A stretch of DNA of 64,000 bases from Lysobacter arenosi (lineage in GTDB: Bacteria > Pseudomonadota > Gammaproteobacteria > Xanthomonadales > Xanthomonadaceae): positions 3,777,001 through 3,841,000 of the forward strand of contig NZ_CP071517.1 in NCBI RefSeq assembly GCF_016613475.2, in the 5' to 3' direction. This document shows, piece by piece, positions 53,566 through 61,958 of the stretch (position 1 is its first letter; each line of letters begins with the position of its first letter). Below the pieces are notes generated by a model. It saw nothing but the letters and a program-made list of their open reading frames with translations, searched no databases and was not told the origin of the DNA. Made by a program: the position numbers and the translations under genes.

Positions 53566-55401
53566 ATGATGACACCCGTTCGCTCCGTGCTGGCCGCCGC
53601 ACTGGCGCTGGCAGCCGCACCGGCTTTCGCCCAGAGCCAGCCGTATTCGCAGACCGTCTTCTTCGGTGACAGCCTGACCGACTCCGGTCACTTCCGTCCT
53701 GCGCTGGTGCAGGCCGTGGGCCCGTCCGGCGCGCTGCTGGGTCGTTTCACCACCAACCCGGGCCTGGTCTGGGCCGAGTACGTGGCCGGCTACTACGGCA
53801 GCAACGCGGCGAGCGACAACCAGGGTGGCAGCAACTACGCCGTCGGCGGTGCCCGCACCGGCACCAACGCCGCTGGCGGCCTCGGCGCGATTCCGTCGCT
53901 GCGCACGCAGATCACCAGCTACCTTACCCGCACCGGTGGCAGGGCCGACCCGAACGCCCTCTACACCGTGTGGGGTGGCGCCAATGACCTGTTCGCCGCA
54001 GCCACGGTGCCGGCGCAGGCCCAGGCGATCATCGGCGCAGCGGTAACGGCCCAGGTCGGCAACGTCGCCGCGCTGGAGAGCGCCGGCGCCCGCTACGTGC
54101 TCGTGCCGACGGTGCCGGACCTCGGCCTGACGCCGCAATTTCGCGCCGGCGGCGCCGTCGCGCAGGCGCAGGGCACGGCGCTTTCGACCGCCTACAACAA
54201 CGCTCTGTTCGCCGGGCTGGCTTCGGCCAACCTGCGGGTGATTCCGCTCGACACCTTCCACCTGCTGGGCGAGATCATCGCCAACCCGGCGCCCTACGGC
54301 CTGACCAACGTCACCGGCGTGGCCTGCCGCACGCAACCTGCGCCGGCAGGCGACTCCTCGCTGTTCTGCAATCCGGCTTCCTATGCCGCGCCGAACGCGC
54401 CGGACACGTATGCCTTCGCCGATGGCGTGCATCCGTCCTCGAAGGCGCACGCGATCCTCGGTGACTACGCCGTCTCGGTCCTCGAAGGCCCGCGCCAGCT
54501 GGCCGTGCTGCCGCATTCGGAAGCCGTCATTGGCCGCGCCCGCGCTGACCGCGTGGCCGCCCAGATCGACGCGCGTCCGGAAGGCGAGGGCATGCGCTGG
54601 TGGGGCGACGTGCGCGGTGACTTCCAGCGCTACGGCGATGGCGACAACTACGACGGCATGGGCCCGGCGCTGAGCTTCGGCCTCGACTGGGCCAGCGGCA
54701 ACCTCGTGTACGGCGGCTTCGCCGGTTACGGCCAGCAGAAGATGGACTGGGGCAACAACCGCGGCGAGTTCGACCAGGACGACGCCACCCTCGGCGGCTA
54801 CCTGGGCTGGACCAGCGGTTCGGCGTGGATCAACGGCCAGCTGAGCTACAACTGGGTCTCCTACGACGTCGAGCGCCGCATCAAGCTTGGCCCGACCTCG
54901 CGCACCCACACCGGTTCGCCTGACGGCACCAACCTCAGCGCCGGTTTCGCCGCGGGCTGGAACTTCGGCGAGGGTTCGCTCAAGCACGGCCCGGTGGTGC
55001 AGGTGCTGTCGCAGACGATCGAAGTCGACGGCTACGACGAGAACAGCACCGAGGCCACGGCCCTGACCTTCATGGACCGTGACTACGACTCGCTGATCGG
55101 CAGCGTCGGCTGGAAGGTCGACTACACCATCAACGAGCACCTGAGCCCGTACGCCCAGCTCACCTACGACCACGAGTTCGAGGACAACGACGACGAAGTC
55201 TTCGCCCGCCTGCGTTCGATGCCTGGCACGGGAGCGTTCGCCGTCCCCGGTACCCAGTACGACCAGGACTACGGCACCCTGGTGTTTGGCGCGCGCACCG
55301 AGTTGTTCGGCCTGGCGACCAACATCGGCACCAGCGTGACGGTGGGCCAGAAGGGCGGCAATGACGCGACCGTGTTCGTCAGCCTTGGCGGCGGGTTCTG
55401 A
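53566..55401 (+). CDS. GDSL-type autotransporter esterase/lipase
   Basis: A 611-residue outer-membrane autotransporter of the EstA type. After a signal peptide (to about AFAQ, residue 23) comes a GDSL passenger: block I FFGDSLTDSG with nucleophile S36, GGSNYAVGGARTG, WGGANDLF (block III Asn), and the Asp/His pair D286 and H289 in DGVHPSS. From about residue 335 a C-terminal barrel follows (MRWWGDVRGDFQRYGDGD) ending VSLGGGF with a terminal Phe. The start follows AGGGG at six bases. It likely displays an esterase on the surface, as in Pseudomonas and Xanthomonas. Confidence 0.95.
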   Translation: MMTPVRSVLAAALALAAAPAFAQSQPYSQTVFFGDSLTDSGHFRPALVQAVGPSGALLGRFTTNPGLVWAEYVAGYYGSNAASDNQGGSNYAVGGARTGTNAAGGLGAIPSLRTQITSYLTRTGGRADPNALYTVWGGANDLFAAATVPAQAQAIIGAAVTAQVGNVAALESAGARYVLVPTVPDLGLTPQFRAGGAVAQAQGTALSTAYNNALFAGLASANLRVIPLDTFHLLGEIIANPAPYGLTNVTGVACRTQPAPAGDSSLFCNPASYAAPNAPDTYAFADGVHPSSKAHAILGDYAVSVLEGPRQLAVLPHSEAVIGRARADRVAAQIDARPEGEGMRWWGDVRGDFQRYGDGDNYDGMGPALSFGLDWASGNLVYGGFAGYGQQKMDWGNNRGEFDQDDATLGGYLGWTSGSAWINGQLSYNWVSYDVERRIKLGPTSRTHTGSPDGTNLSAGFAAGWNFGEGSLKHGPVVQVLSQTIEVDGYDENSTEATALTFMDRDYDSLIGSVGWKVDYTINEHLSPYAQLTYDHEFEDNDDEVFARLRSMPGTGAFAVPGTQYDQDYGTLVFGARTELFGLATNIGTSVTVGQKGGNDATVFVSLGGGF

Positions 55402-55462
55402 CGGCTGGTCTGACCGGTTGTCACTGCGTGTCTGAATGACATGCTCGAGCAGTGAAGAAGTT

Positions 55463-55502
55463 GCGGTTCCTCCGGCAGATCGTGCCGGAGGAACCGCTGT
55501 TT
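55463..55502 (+). terminator. Terminator hairpin after autotransporter gene
   Basis: GCGGTTCCTCCGGCA pairs perfectly over 15 bases with TGCCGGAGGAACCGC across a five-base loop, followed by TGTTT. It lies 61 bases after the esterase stop and separates it from the tRNA gene. Confidence 0.8.
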
Positions 55503-55581
55503 CGCGGGTCCGGATCCGGGTCCCGTGGCTTTTTCCAGCAGCTTTACTCCCGCTGTATCCGGGGCATAGACTTCCCGCCAC

Positions 55582-55655
55582 GCGGGTGTAGTTCAATGGT
55601 AGAACTGCAGCTTCCCAAGCTGCTAGCGTGGGTTCGATTCCCATCACCCGCTCCA
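55582..55655 (+). tRNA. tRNA-Gly (anticodon CCC)
   Basis: A complete 74-base cloverleaf with encoded CCA: acceptor GCGGGTG/CACCCGC, D arm GTTC/GAAC, anticodon stem GCAGC/GCTGC with loop TTCCCAA, and T arm GTGGG/CCCAT (one G·U) with loop TTCGATT. The discriminator base is T. Anticodon CCC reads GGG glycine codons. No integrase or attachment-site duplication is visible next to it. Confidence 0.95.
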
Positions 55656-55664
55656 CACATTTGC

Positions 55665-55698
55665 AGCGGCGGCCTCCTTTAAAGTGGCCGCCGCTTTT
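55665..55698 (+). terminator. Intrinsic terminator of tRNA-Gly
   Basis: AGCGGCGGCC pairs with GGCCGCCGCT in a ten-base-pair stem followed by TTT, beginning ten bases after the tRNA CCA end. Confidence 0.85.
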
Positions 55699-55728
55699 GC
55701 CTTTCAGCGGCCCACCCCCGGAGGCCCG

Positions 55729-56196
55729 ATGGCATCGAAGATCGTATTGGGTTGGCGCGAGTGGGCTTCCTTGCCGGAGCTTGGCATCGCGCGCCTGCGC
55801 ACCAAGGTCGACAGCGGCGCGCGCAGTTCGGCGCTGCACGTGGACGCGCAATGGCGTTTTTCCGAGGGCGGCGCGCCGTGGGTCGGCTTCAGGATCAGCC
55901 CGGGCGAGCGCGCCGGCATCATCGAGGCGATGGCGCCGATCTACGACGAGCGCGAGGTCACCGATTCCGGCGGCCACTGCACCCGGCGGGTGTTCGTCCG
56001 CACGGTGCTGTCGCTGGCCGGCATCGAGCGGGTGGTTGAAATCAATCTGTCGGATCGGCGCGGCATGCTGTTTCCGATGCTGTTGGGCCGTACTGCGCTG
56101 GCGAGGGTGTTCACCGTCGATCCCGCGCGCTCATTCCTGCACGGCCGCCTGCCCATTTCGGGCGCGATCGTGCCCATCGTGAAATCAATGCAATGA
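55729..56196 (+). CDS. ATP-dependent zinc protease family (RimK-linked)
   Basis: A 155-residue protein of the retropepsin-like, so-called ATP-dependent zinc protease family (RimB in Pseudomonas). The aspartic-protease-like loop is [14 protein letters not shown], followed by [12 protein letters not shown] and [19 protein letters not shown]. In Pseudomonas the RimB/RimK pair respectively trims and adds glutamate on ribosomal protein S6. GGAGG precedes the ATG at 55729. Its stop overlaps the rimK start (ATGA), so the two are made together. Confidence 0.88.
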   Translation: MASKIVLGWREWASLPELGIARLRTKVDSGARSSALHVDAQWRFSEGGAPWVGFRISPGERAGIIEAMAPIYDEREVTDSGGHCTRRVFVRTVLSLAGIERVVEINLSDRRGMLFPMLLGRTALARVFTVDPARSFLHGRLPISGAIVPIVKSMQ

Positions 56197-57098
56197 AACT
56201 GGCGATCCTCTCGCGCAACAGCAAGCTTTACTCGACCCGGCGCCTGGTCGAAGCCGCGCGTGAGCAGAACCACAGCGTGCGCGTGCTCGACCCGTTGCGC
56301 TGCTACATGCGCATCGCCAGCGACGGATTCAGCATGCACTACAAGGGCCGGCCCATCGCCGGCTACCAGGCGGTGATCCCGCGTATCGGCGCCTCGGTGA
56401 CGCGCTACGGCTCGGCGGTACTGCGCCAGTTCGAGCTGATGAACTCGGTCACCCCCAATTCCTCCGACGCGATCCTGCGTGCCCGCGACAAGCTGCGCTG
56501 CCACCAGTTGCTGGCGGCCGAGCACATCGGCTTGCCGACCACGGTGTTCGGCGACAACCCAGACGACACCGGTGACCTGCTGTCGATGCTCGGCGCGCCG
56601 CCGCACGTCATCAAGCTCAATGAGGGCACCCAGGGCGCCGGAGTGATGCTGACCGAGAAGCTGTCGGCCTCTCGCGGCGTGATCGAGGCCCTGCGTGGTC
56701 TCTACGCCAACTTCCTGGTGCAGGAGTTCATCGAGGAGGCGCGCGGCGCCGACGTGCGCTGCTTCGTCGTCGGCGGTCGCGTCGTGGCGGCGATGAAGCG
56801 GCAGGCGCCCAAGGGTGACTTCCGCTCCAACCTCCATCGCGGTGGTTCCGCCAAGGGCGTGCGCGCCAGCGCAGCCGAACAGGATGTCGCCATTCGCGCT
56901 GCACGCGTGCTCGGACTTGGCGTCGCCGGTGTCGATCTCATTCGCAGTGCACGCGGCCCGCTGGTGCTCGAAGTCAACTCGTCGCCGGGCCTGGAAGGCA
57001 TCGAGGATGCGAGCGGGGTGGACGTGGCCGGAGAGATCATCAGCTACGTCGCCGATCGGCTGAAACGCAGAATCGCGAAAAAGGCCGCCTCGCGTTGA
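56193..57098 (+). CDS. rimK: Ribosomal protein S6 modification ligase RimK
   Basis: A 301-residue ATP-grasp ligase that adds glutamate residues to the C-terminus of ribosomal protein S6 (and can make poly-glutamate). The N-terminal domain begins [23 protein letters not shown]-grasp motifs are [31 protein letters not shown] and [15 protein letters not shown]. Length is standard. It overlaps the zinc protease gene by four bases. Confidence 0.95.
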   Translation: MKLAILSRNSKLYSTRRLVEAAREQNHSVRVLDPLRCYMRIASDGFSMHYKGRPIAGYQAVIPRIGASVTRYGSAVLRQFELMNSVTPNSSDAILRARDKLRCHQLLAAEHIGLPTTVFGDNPDDTGDLLSMLGAPPHVIKLNEGTQGAGVMLTEKLSASRGVIEALRGLYANFLVQEFIEEARGADVRCFVVGGRVVAAMKRQAPKGDFRSNLHRGGSAKGVRASAAEQDVAIRAARVLGLGVAGVDLIRSARGPLVLEVNSSPGLEGIEDASGVDVAGEIISYVADRLKRRIAKKAASR

Positions 57099-57191
57099 TT
57101 TTGGAAGTTGACGACAGATAGCGGCACTTTGACCGGTATTTGTCGAAATTGAAGGCGCCTATCAGAAGTCGTCCTTCCTCATAACGAAAAG

Positions 57192-57220
57192 TTAACGGAC
57201 GTTTTTAACGACCGTTTAAT
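57192..57220 (+). promoter_or_regulatory. Possible promoter of candidate small RNA
   Basis: TTAACG (57192–57197) and TTTAAT (57215–57220) are separated by 17 bases and match the sigma-70 hexamers at four and five of six positions. The predicted start is near 57227. Confidence 0.4.
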
Positions 57221-57226
57221 CGAATT

Positions 57227-57356
57227 CGGCGTAGCCTGTCGGTACCGCAGCACTGCCGCTCTACCAAGTCAGTACCTGGTCGAAGCAGGTTACGGTAATC
57301 GGGGCAATACCCTTTTGGCCCAGGCGCGGTGGCCCCGCGCTTGGGCCTTTGTTTGT
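57227..57356 (+). ncRNA. Candidate small RNA with intrinsic terminator
   Basis: A promoter-like pair upstream and a strong terminator at 57317–57356 (stem GGCCCAGGCGCGG with CCGCGCTTGGGCC, one G·U pair, then TTTGTTTGT) bracket about 130 bases lacking any reading frame. Inside are small inverted repeats (CCTG/CAGG and GGG/CCC arms). It could be a free-standing sRNA or an attenuated leader of the two-component operon 184 bases downstream. I recognise no known RNA family. Confidence 0.4.
57317..57356 (+). terminator. Intrinsic terminator in intergenic region
   Basis: A 13-base-pair stem (one G·U), five-base loop and T-rich tail TTTGTTTGT. It is 219 bases downstream of rimK and upstream of the two-component genes. 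Confidence 0.75.
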
Positions 57357-57418
57357 CTGCGCGAAGCGCATCGCGGCGTGTGCAACAGGTGACTGGAGCA
57401 CACGACGGCTCTGGCAGA

Positions 57419-57445
57419 ATCGTTAAGATCGTTAAGATCGTTAAG
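57419..57445. repeat. Tandem 9-base repeat x3 upstream of response regulator
   Basis: ATCGTTAAG occurs three times head to tail, 96–122 bases before the response-regulator start codon. Tandem half-sites at near-helical spacing are typical of OmpR/PhoB-family operators, so autoregulation is possible. Confidence 0.55.
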
Positions 57446-57540
57446 TCAGGGACACCGCGGCCCCCCGGTCGCCGCAGTCGCCGCTGCAACTTAGAAGACG
57501 TTCGACGGTCGAAAGCCCCACTACCCAGGAAGGTCCAGTC

Positions 57541-58221
57541 ATGCGCATCCTCGTCATCGAAGACAACCAGGACATCGCCGCCAATCTCGGCGACTTTCTC
57601 GAGGACCGCGGTCATACCGTGGATTTCGCCGCCGATGGCGTCACCGGCCTGCATCTGGCCGTGGTCCACGACTTCGACGCCATCGTGCTCGATCTGAACC
57701 TGCCGGGCCTGGACGGCCTGGAGGTCTGCCGCAAGCTGCGCAACGAAGCGCGCAAGCAGACCCCGGTGCTGATGCTGACCGCGCGCGACAGCCTCGAGAA
57801 CAAGCTGGCCGGTTTCGACTCCGGCGCCGACGACTACCTGATCAAGCCGTTCGCGCTGCAGGAGGTCGAAGTCCGACTGAATGCGCTGTCGCGACGCGGT
57901 CGCGGCGTGCAGACGCGCGTGCTCAATACCGCCGACCTCGAATACAACCTCGACACCCTGGAAGTCCGTCGCCAGGGCAAGCTGCTGCAACTCAATCCGA
58001 CCGCGCTGAAGATCCTGCAGGCGCTGATGGAGGCCTCGCCGGCGGTGGTCACGCGACAGGAACTGGAAACGCGCGTCTGGGGCGAGGAACTGCCCGACTC
58101 CGACAGCCTGCGCGTGCACATCCATGGCCTGCGTGCAGTGGTCGACAAGCCGTTTGAAGTCCCCTTGATCCAGACCCGCCATGGCATCGGTTACCGCATC
58201 GCCGCCCCAGACAACGGCTGA
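57541..58221 (+). CDS. OmpR/PhoB-family response regulator
   Basis: A 226-residue two-component regulator. The receiver domain (1–118) has the acidic pair in VIEDNQD, phosphoacceptor D51 in VLDLNLPG, the switch Thr in MLTARD and Lys in DDYLIKPF. The winged-helix DNA-binding domain (about 128–222) includes LEYNLDTLEVRRQGK, LNPTALKILQALME and RVHIHGLRAVVDKP, ending GYRIAAP. It is four bases upstream of the sensor kinase gene. Stimulus and regulon are unknown; the tandem repeats upstream may be its own operator. Confidence 0.95.
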   Translation: MRILVIEDNQDIAANLGDFLEDRGHTVDFAADGVTGLHLAVVHDFDAIVLDLNLPGLDGLEVCRKLRNEARKQTPVLMLTARDSLENKLAGFDSGADDYLIKPFALQEVEVRLNALSRRGRGVQTRVLNTADLEYNLDTLEVRRQGKLLQLNPTALKILQALMEASPAVVTRQELETRVWGEELPDSDSLRVHIHGLRAVVDKPFEVPLIQTRHGIGYRIAAPDNG

Positions 58222-58225
58222 GCCC

Positions 58226-59581
58226 ATGGCGGTCGCCGAAGAGCCCCAGCGTCCGCCGAGCAGGACCCCAGGCAGGACTCGCTTCCGGCGGCAGCTGCGC
58301 AGCCGCATCATCCTTGCGTTCGTGCTGCTGGGCTTCGGCCTGACGGCGCTGTTCGCATGGGCGACGAACTGGACCCGGAACCGGGTCGAGAACCAGATCA
58401 TCGAAGACGTGATGAACCGCAACATCGACGTTGCGGCGCGTCAGTTCGAGCAGAATCCGGACAACCCGCAGTTCGCGGTCGACCAGATCCGTGCCTACGT
58501 CTACACCTCCGACAAGTTCGACTCGGTGCGCGTCAACTGGCCGGAGTGGTACGAGCTTGCCGACGGCATCTACGGCATGACCGGCGTGGATCCCGACGGC
58601 AATTCGTTCTCCTACAAGCTGGCGGTGCGCAAGACGCCCAAGGCGTGGTTCTTCCTCGCCTACGACATGTCGCAGGCCACGCGCGGCGAGACCCAGTTCC
58701 AGCGGGCGATCTGGGCGTCGGTGTTCCTGTTCACCGTATTGTCGTTGCTGGTCGGCTGGTGGTCGGCCTCACGCGTGATGAGCCCGGTCTCGGAACTGGC
58801 CAACCGCCTCAAGCTGTCCGGGCGAAGTTCGGAGCCGGAGAACCTCGCATCGCACTTCCCGGACGACGAGGTCGGCCAGCTCGCCGAAGCGCTCGACGAC
58901 TACGCCGAGCGCCTGACCGAAGTGGTCCAGCGCGATCGCGAGTTCAACGCCGACGTCAGCCATGAGTTGCGCACGCCGCTGGCGGTGGTGAAGGGCGCGG
59001 TCGAGCTGCTGCTGTCGCGCCCCGGTGTCGACGACAAGACCCGCAACCGACTGCTGCGCATCCAGCGCGCCGAGCAGCAGTGCACCGACCTGATCAGTGC
59101 CTTGCTGCTGCTGTCGCGCAATGAGCGCGGCCATGGCGCCACCGATGTCGCGCGAGTCGCCGAGCAGTTGCTCGACGCCCACCGTGCCCAGCTCGGCGGC
59201 AAGCCGCTGGAGTTGCGCGTGGAGGGTGAGCAGGGCCTGATCGTGGACGCTCCCGAAGCAGCCGTCTCGGTCGCGCTGGGCAACCTGATCGGCAATGCCG
59301 TCAAGTACAGCAACGAAGGCGAAGTGGTGGTGCGGCTGGGCAGGAAGTCGGTCGCGGTGATCGACTCCGGTCCGGGACTGAGCGCCGAGGATGCCGCCAA
59401 GCTGTTCGAACGTGGCTACCGCGGCACCCATGCCGCGCACTCGCAGGGCGGCGGCATCGGCCTTTCGATCGTGCGTCGCCTGTGCGCGCTGTATGGCTGG
59501 GAAGTGCAGGTGCGTCCGGGCGAGCAGCGCGGCGTGGTTGCCACGCTCGCATTCGCCGACGACGTATTCCCGCGCGTCTGA
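58226..59581 (+). CDS. Membrane sensor histidine kinase
   Basis: A 451-residue inner-membrane kinase. TM1 is about residues 31–50 (IILAFVLLGFGLTALFAW), a periplasmic sensor loop of about 110 residues follows (to RGETQFQRAIW), TM2 is about 160–180, then HAMP (SRVMSPVSELANRLKLSG), H246 in the H-box FNADVSHELRTPLAVV, N box NLIGNAVKYS, DSGPGLS and GGGIGLSIV. The fold and order are complete. The start ATG at 58226 gives a four-base gap from the regulator gene. Signal is unknown. Confidence 0.94.
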   Translation: MAVAEEPQRPPSRTPGRTRFRRQLRSRIILAFVLLGFGLTALFAWATNWTRNRVENQIIEDVMNRNIDVAARQFEQNPDNPQFAVDQIRAYVYTSDKFDSVRVNWPEWYELADGIYGMTGVDPDGNSFSYKLAVRKTPKAWFFLAYDMSQATRGETQFQRAIWASVFLFTVLSLLVGWWSASRVMSPVSELANRLKLSGRSSEPENLASHFPDDEVGQLAEALDDYAERLTEVVQRDREFNADVSHELRTPLAVVKGAVELLLSRPGVDDKTRNRLLRIQRAEQQCTDLISALLLLSRNERGHGATDVARVAEQLLDAHRAQLGGKPLELRVEGEQGLIVDAPEAAVSVALGNLIGNAVKYSNEGEVVVRLGRKSVAVIDSGPGLSAEDAAKLFERGYRGTHAAHSQGGGIGLSIVRRLCALYGWEVQVRPGEQRGVVATLAFADDVFPRV

Positions 59582-59596
59582 CGACGCGACGTGGAT

Positions 59597-59621
59597 GCAG
59601 GAGCGGGCAAGCCGCTCCTGC
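59597..59621. terminator. Hairpin between kinase and ilvE genes
   Basis: GCAGGAGCGG and CCGCTCCTGC form a ten-base-pair stem 15 bases after the kinase stop and 8 bases before the convergent ilvE stop. It resembles REP-type GGAGCGGGC units and could terminate either gene. No long T run follows. Confidence 0.6.
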
Positions 59622-59629
59622 AATCAGGT

Positions 59630-60541
59630 TCAGACCGGCTCGAGCCAGCCGTACTTGTCCGGCGTCTTGCCGTCGAACAGGCCGAAGAACAGCTCCTGGA
59701 TCCGACGCGTCACCGCGCCCGGCTTGCCATTGCCCACCTGGCGACCGTCGACCGAACGGATCGGCGTGATCTCGGCGGCGGTGCCGCACATGAACAGTTC
59801 GTCGCACAGGTACAGGTATTCGCGCGGCAGGTCGCGTTCGATCACGTCGATGCCGGCGTCGCGGGCGAGGGTGATGATCGTGTTGCGGGTGATGCCATTG
59901 AGCAGCGCGGCGCTGACCGGCGTGGTGTGCAGGGCGCCATCGAACACCAGGAACAGGTTCTCGCCGGCACCTTCCGAGAGCAGGCCGGTCGAGGCCAGCG
60001 CAATGCCTTCGCCAAAGCCCAGGCGGCGGGCTTCGCGCGCGACCAGCTGGCCCGAGAGGTAGTTGCCGCCGGCCTTGGCGCCCGCCGGAAGGGTGTTCGG
60101 TGCGAACCGCTGCCAGCTCGACACGCAGGCATCGATGCCCTGGTCGACCACGCTGGCGCCCAGGTACTGGCCCATCTTCCAGGTCGCCACGGCAACGTCG
60201 GTCGGGGTGTCGGCCGACAGGCCGAAGCCGCCCAGGCCGCGGTAGGCGACCGGACGCAGGTAGTCGGTGGTGTTGTCGTTGGCCTTGAGCACTTCGCGGC
60301 AGGCGGCGTTGATCTGCTCCAGCGAGTACGGAATCGCCATGTCGTAGATCTTGGCCGAGGCGTACAGGCGCGTGTTGTGGTCGGTGAGGCGGAAGATCAC
60401 CGGGCCGGAAGGCGTCTGGTAGCAACGGATGCCCTCGAACACCGAGGAGCCGTAATGCACCACGTGGGCCATCACGTGCGTGGTGGCTTCAGCCCAGCGC
60501 TTGATGACGCCGTTCTGCCAGATCCATTCGGGGTATTGCAT
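59630..60541 (-). CDS. ilvE: Branched-chain amino acid aminotransferase
   Basis: A 303-residue class IV PLP enzyme that transfers amino groups between glutamate and the keto acids of leucine, isoleucine and valine. Motifs are WQNGVIKRWAEATTHVMAH at the start, HYGSSVFEGIRCY, a likely PLP lysine in GAKAGGNYLSG, and ELFMCGTAAEITPIRSVDGR near the end. Length is standard for the bacterial IlvE type. It is convergent with the sensor kinase gene and lies 85 bases from a secreted-protein gene upstream. Confidence 0.96.
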   Translation of the reverse strand: MQYPEWIWQNGVIKRWAEATTHVMAHVVHYGSSVFEGIRCYQTPSGPVIFRLTDHNTRLYASAKIYDMAIPYSLEQINAACREVLKANDNTTDYLRPVAYRGLGGFGLSADTPTDVAVATWKMGQYLGASVVDQGIDACVSSWQRFAPNTLPAGAKAGGNYLSGQLVAREARRLGFGEGIALASTGLLSEGAGENLFLVFDGALHTTPVSAALLNGITRNTIITLARDAGIDVIERDLPREYLYLCDELFMCGTAAEITPIRSVDGRQVGNGKPGAVTRRIQELFFGLFDGKTPDKYGWLEPV

Positions 60542-60626
60542 CGCCGGCCATCCGTCAGGGGGAAACGCCTATTGTGCCTGCGCCGGGGGCCCGGACCCAA
60601 GTCGCGTCGTGGCCGCTCGCCAGGCC

Positions 60627-61196
60627 TCAGCCCTTGATCCACCAGCAGCCGAAGTATTTCTGCAGGCCGAACACGGTGCGCGATGGCGTGCTGCCGTTGG
60701 CCAGCGTCTGCTCCACGCGCAGCGCCACGGGCGCCTGCCTGGGCCGGGGCGGCGGCGCTGGCTCGGTGCCATCGTCTGTGCCGGCCTCCGTCGACAGCAT
60801 TTCGGCGGGTTCGGAGGGCATGACCGGGTAGATGCCGACCAGCGGTCGCTGCACCATCGCATCGAGCCGTTCCAGCGCAGCGTAGGCGGCGCTGCCCGAC
60901 ATCCCGTTCCAGTTGTAGACGCCGGCAAGGCGATTGGCGTCGCGGGCGTCGAAGGCGCCGTTGAGCTCCTGGACCAGGTCGCGAAGGCTGCGCGCGCAGC
61001 CGCCGCTTCGCTCGCGCGAACCAGCCGCCGGCGCGGTCTTTGGCGGCTGCTCGACGGCACCGACATCCGCGCACTGTCGGTCGGTGAAGATGTCCATGCC
61101 TTCCGGCGTCGTGCATTTGTGCACCTGCGCGGCGACGGGCTGCCATGTCGCCGCGGCGAGCAGCACGGACATCAGCAGGCATTTCGACATCGGCAT
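60627..61196 (-). CDS. Secreted hypothetical protein, paralogue 1
   Basis: A 189-residue protein with a signal peptide (to about VAAQ). The mature start VHKCTTPEGMDIFTDRQCAD looks like a DUF4124-type Cys-pair module. The middle has GGCARSLRDLVQELNGAFDARDANRLAGVYNW and a Pro-rich stretch, and the end is GLQKYFGCWWIKG. The same layout recurs in the gene at 61302, so the two are an old tandem duplication. Function is unknown; probably periplasmic or outer-membrane associated. Confidence 0.75.
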   Translation of the reverse strand: MPMSKCLLMSVLLAAATWQPVAAQVHKCTTPEGMDIFTDRQCADVGAVEQPPKTAPAAGSRERSGGCARSLRDLVQELNGAFDARDANRLAGVYNWNGMSGSAAYAALERLDAMVQRPLVGIYPVMPSEPAEMLSTEAGTDDGTEPAPPPRPRQAPVALRVEQTLANGSTPSRTVFGLQKYFGCWWIKG

Positions 61197-61301
61197 CGTT
61201 GCAGACTAGCTTGGGCAGGCGGAACGGGACGATACGCCCATCGCAGTCCAATCAAGGAATGGTGATTGAAGAATGGAGGTCGCAGGCCGTCTTGCCGCAG
61301 T

Positions 61302-61880
61302 TCAGAAGCGGACGAAATAGCAGCCCGAGTAGCGCTCCACGCCCAGCTCCAGCACCTGCTGCGGTTCGGAGAAGACCAGTTGCATCGCGCCGCCGCCATC
61401 GCCGGCGCTGGCAAGCGACGGCCAGTAACTGGCGTCGACCAGTGACTGGCGCGCCAGATGCCGCAGGCGATTCATCACCAGCTGCGCCTGCTGGTGCTGC
61501 AACCCTCGCCAGTGGAAGCTTTCGGCGATGCGGTTGACGTCGCCCATGGCGAAGGAACCCATCAGGTCCAGCGACAATTGCCCGACGTTGCGCGCGCAAC
61601 CACTGGCAGCCGGGCGGCGGATCGGAATGGCGCCGCGAGGATTGTTCCGCAGCATGCCCAGGCTGGCCGACGACGACGCATCGAAGGTGAGGCGGTTGAC
61701 CAGTTCGGCGGACATCGGCGCAGGCGCGGCCCCCAGCGCTGCGCAGGCAGTGTCGGTATAGATGGCTTGGCCGTCGTGGGCCTGGCAGCGATGGAGGCTG
61801 CCGACGGCGTGGGCCGGCGCCGCCAGCAGCAGCGCCCATAACCAGACCCAGGCCGCCACCCGACGTGGCTGCGTGTTCAT
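61302..61880 (-). CDS. Secreted hypothetical protein, paralogue 2
   Basis: A 192-residue protein with a signal peptide (to about APAHA). The mature start LHRCQAHDGQAIYTDTACAA mirrors paralogue 1, as do SGCARNVGQLSLDLMGSF, GDVNRIAESFHWRG, LRHLARQSLVDASYWP and the end VERYSGCYFVRF. Paired cysteines near each end suggest disulfides. It lies 105 bases upstream of paralogue 1, in the same direction. Function is unknown. Confidence 0.75.
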   Translation of the reverse strand: MNTQPRRVAAWVWLWALLLAAPAHAVGSLHRCQAHDGQAIYTDTACAALGAAPAPMSAELVNRLTFDASSSASLGMLRNNPRGAIPIRRPAASGCARNVGQLSLDLMGSFAMGDVNRIAESFHWRGLQHQQAQLVMNRLRHLARQSLVDASYWPSLASAGDGGGAMQLVFSEPQQVLELGVERYSGCYFVRF

Positions 61881-61958
61881 GTTCGGCCCGCGGGGGAACG
61901 GGAGGTTTCATCCTCCGCCCGCGGGCGTCAATGGCGTGTGGTTGCCGGCAGCAGTGGG

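Larger units (their letters stand above)
57099..57540. other. 442-base intergenic region with regulatory features
   Basis: This gap between rimK and the response-regulator gene holds an AT-rich stretch with three nACG repeats (ATAACG 57181, TTAACG 57192 and 57205), a candidate small RNA ending in an intrinsic terminator (57227–57356), and three tandem copies of a 9-base unit (57419–57445). No reading frame of coding character is present. Confidence 0.6.

Noticed and set aside
55582..55655. tRNA-Gly as an integration site of a genomic island
   Set aside because: No integrase and no repeat of the tRNA 3' end downstream; flanking genes are core genes.
57419..57445. Short direct repeats considered as a CRISPR remnant
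   Set aside because: Units are 9 bases, contiguous and without spacers; no cas genes are present.
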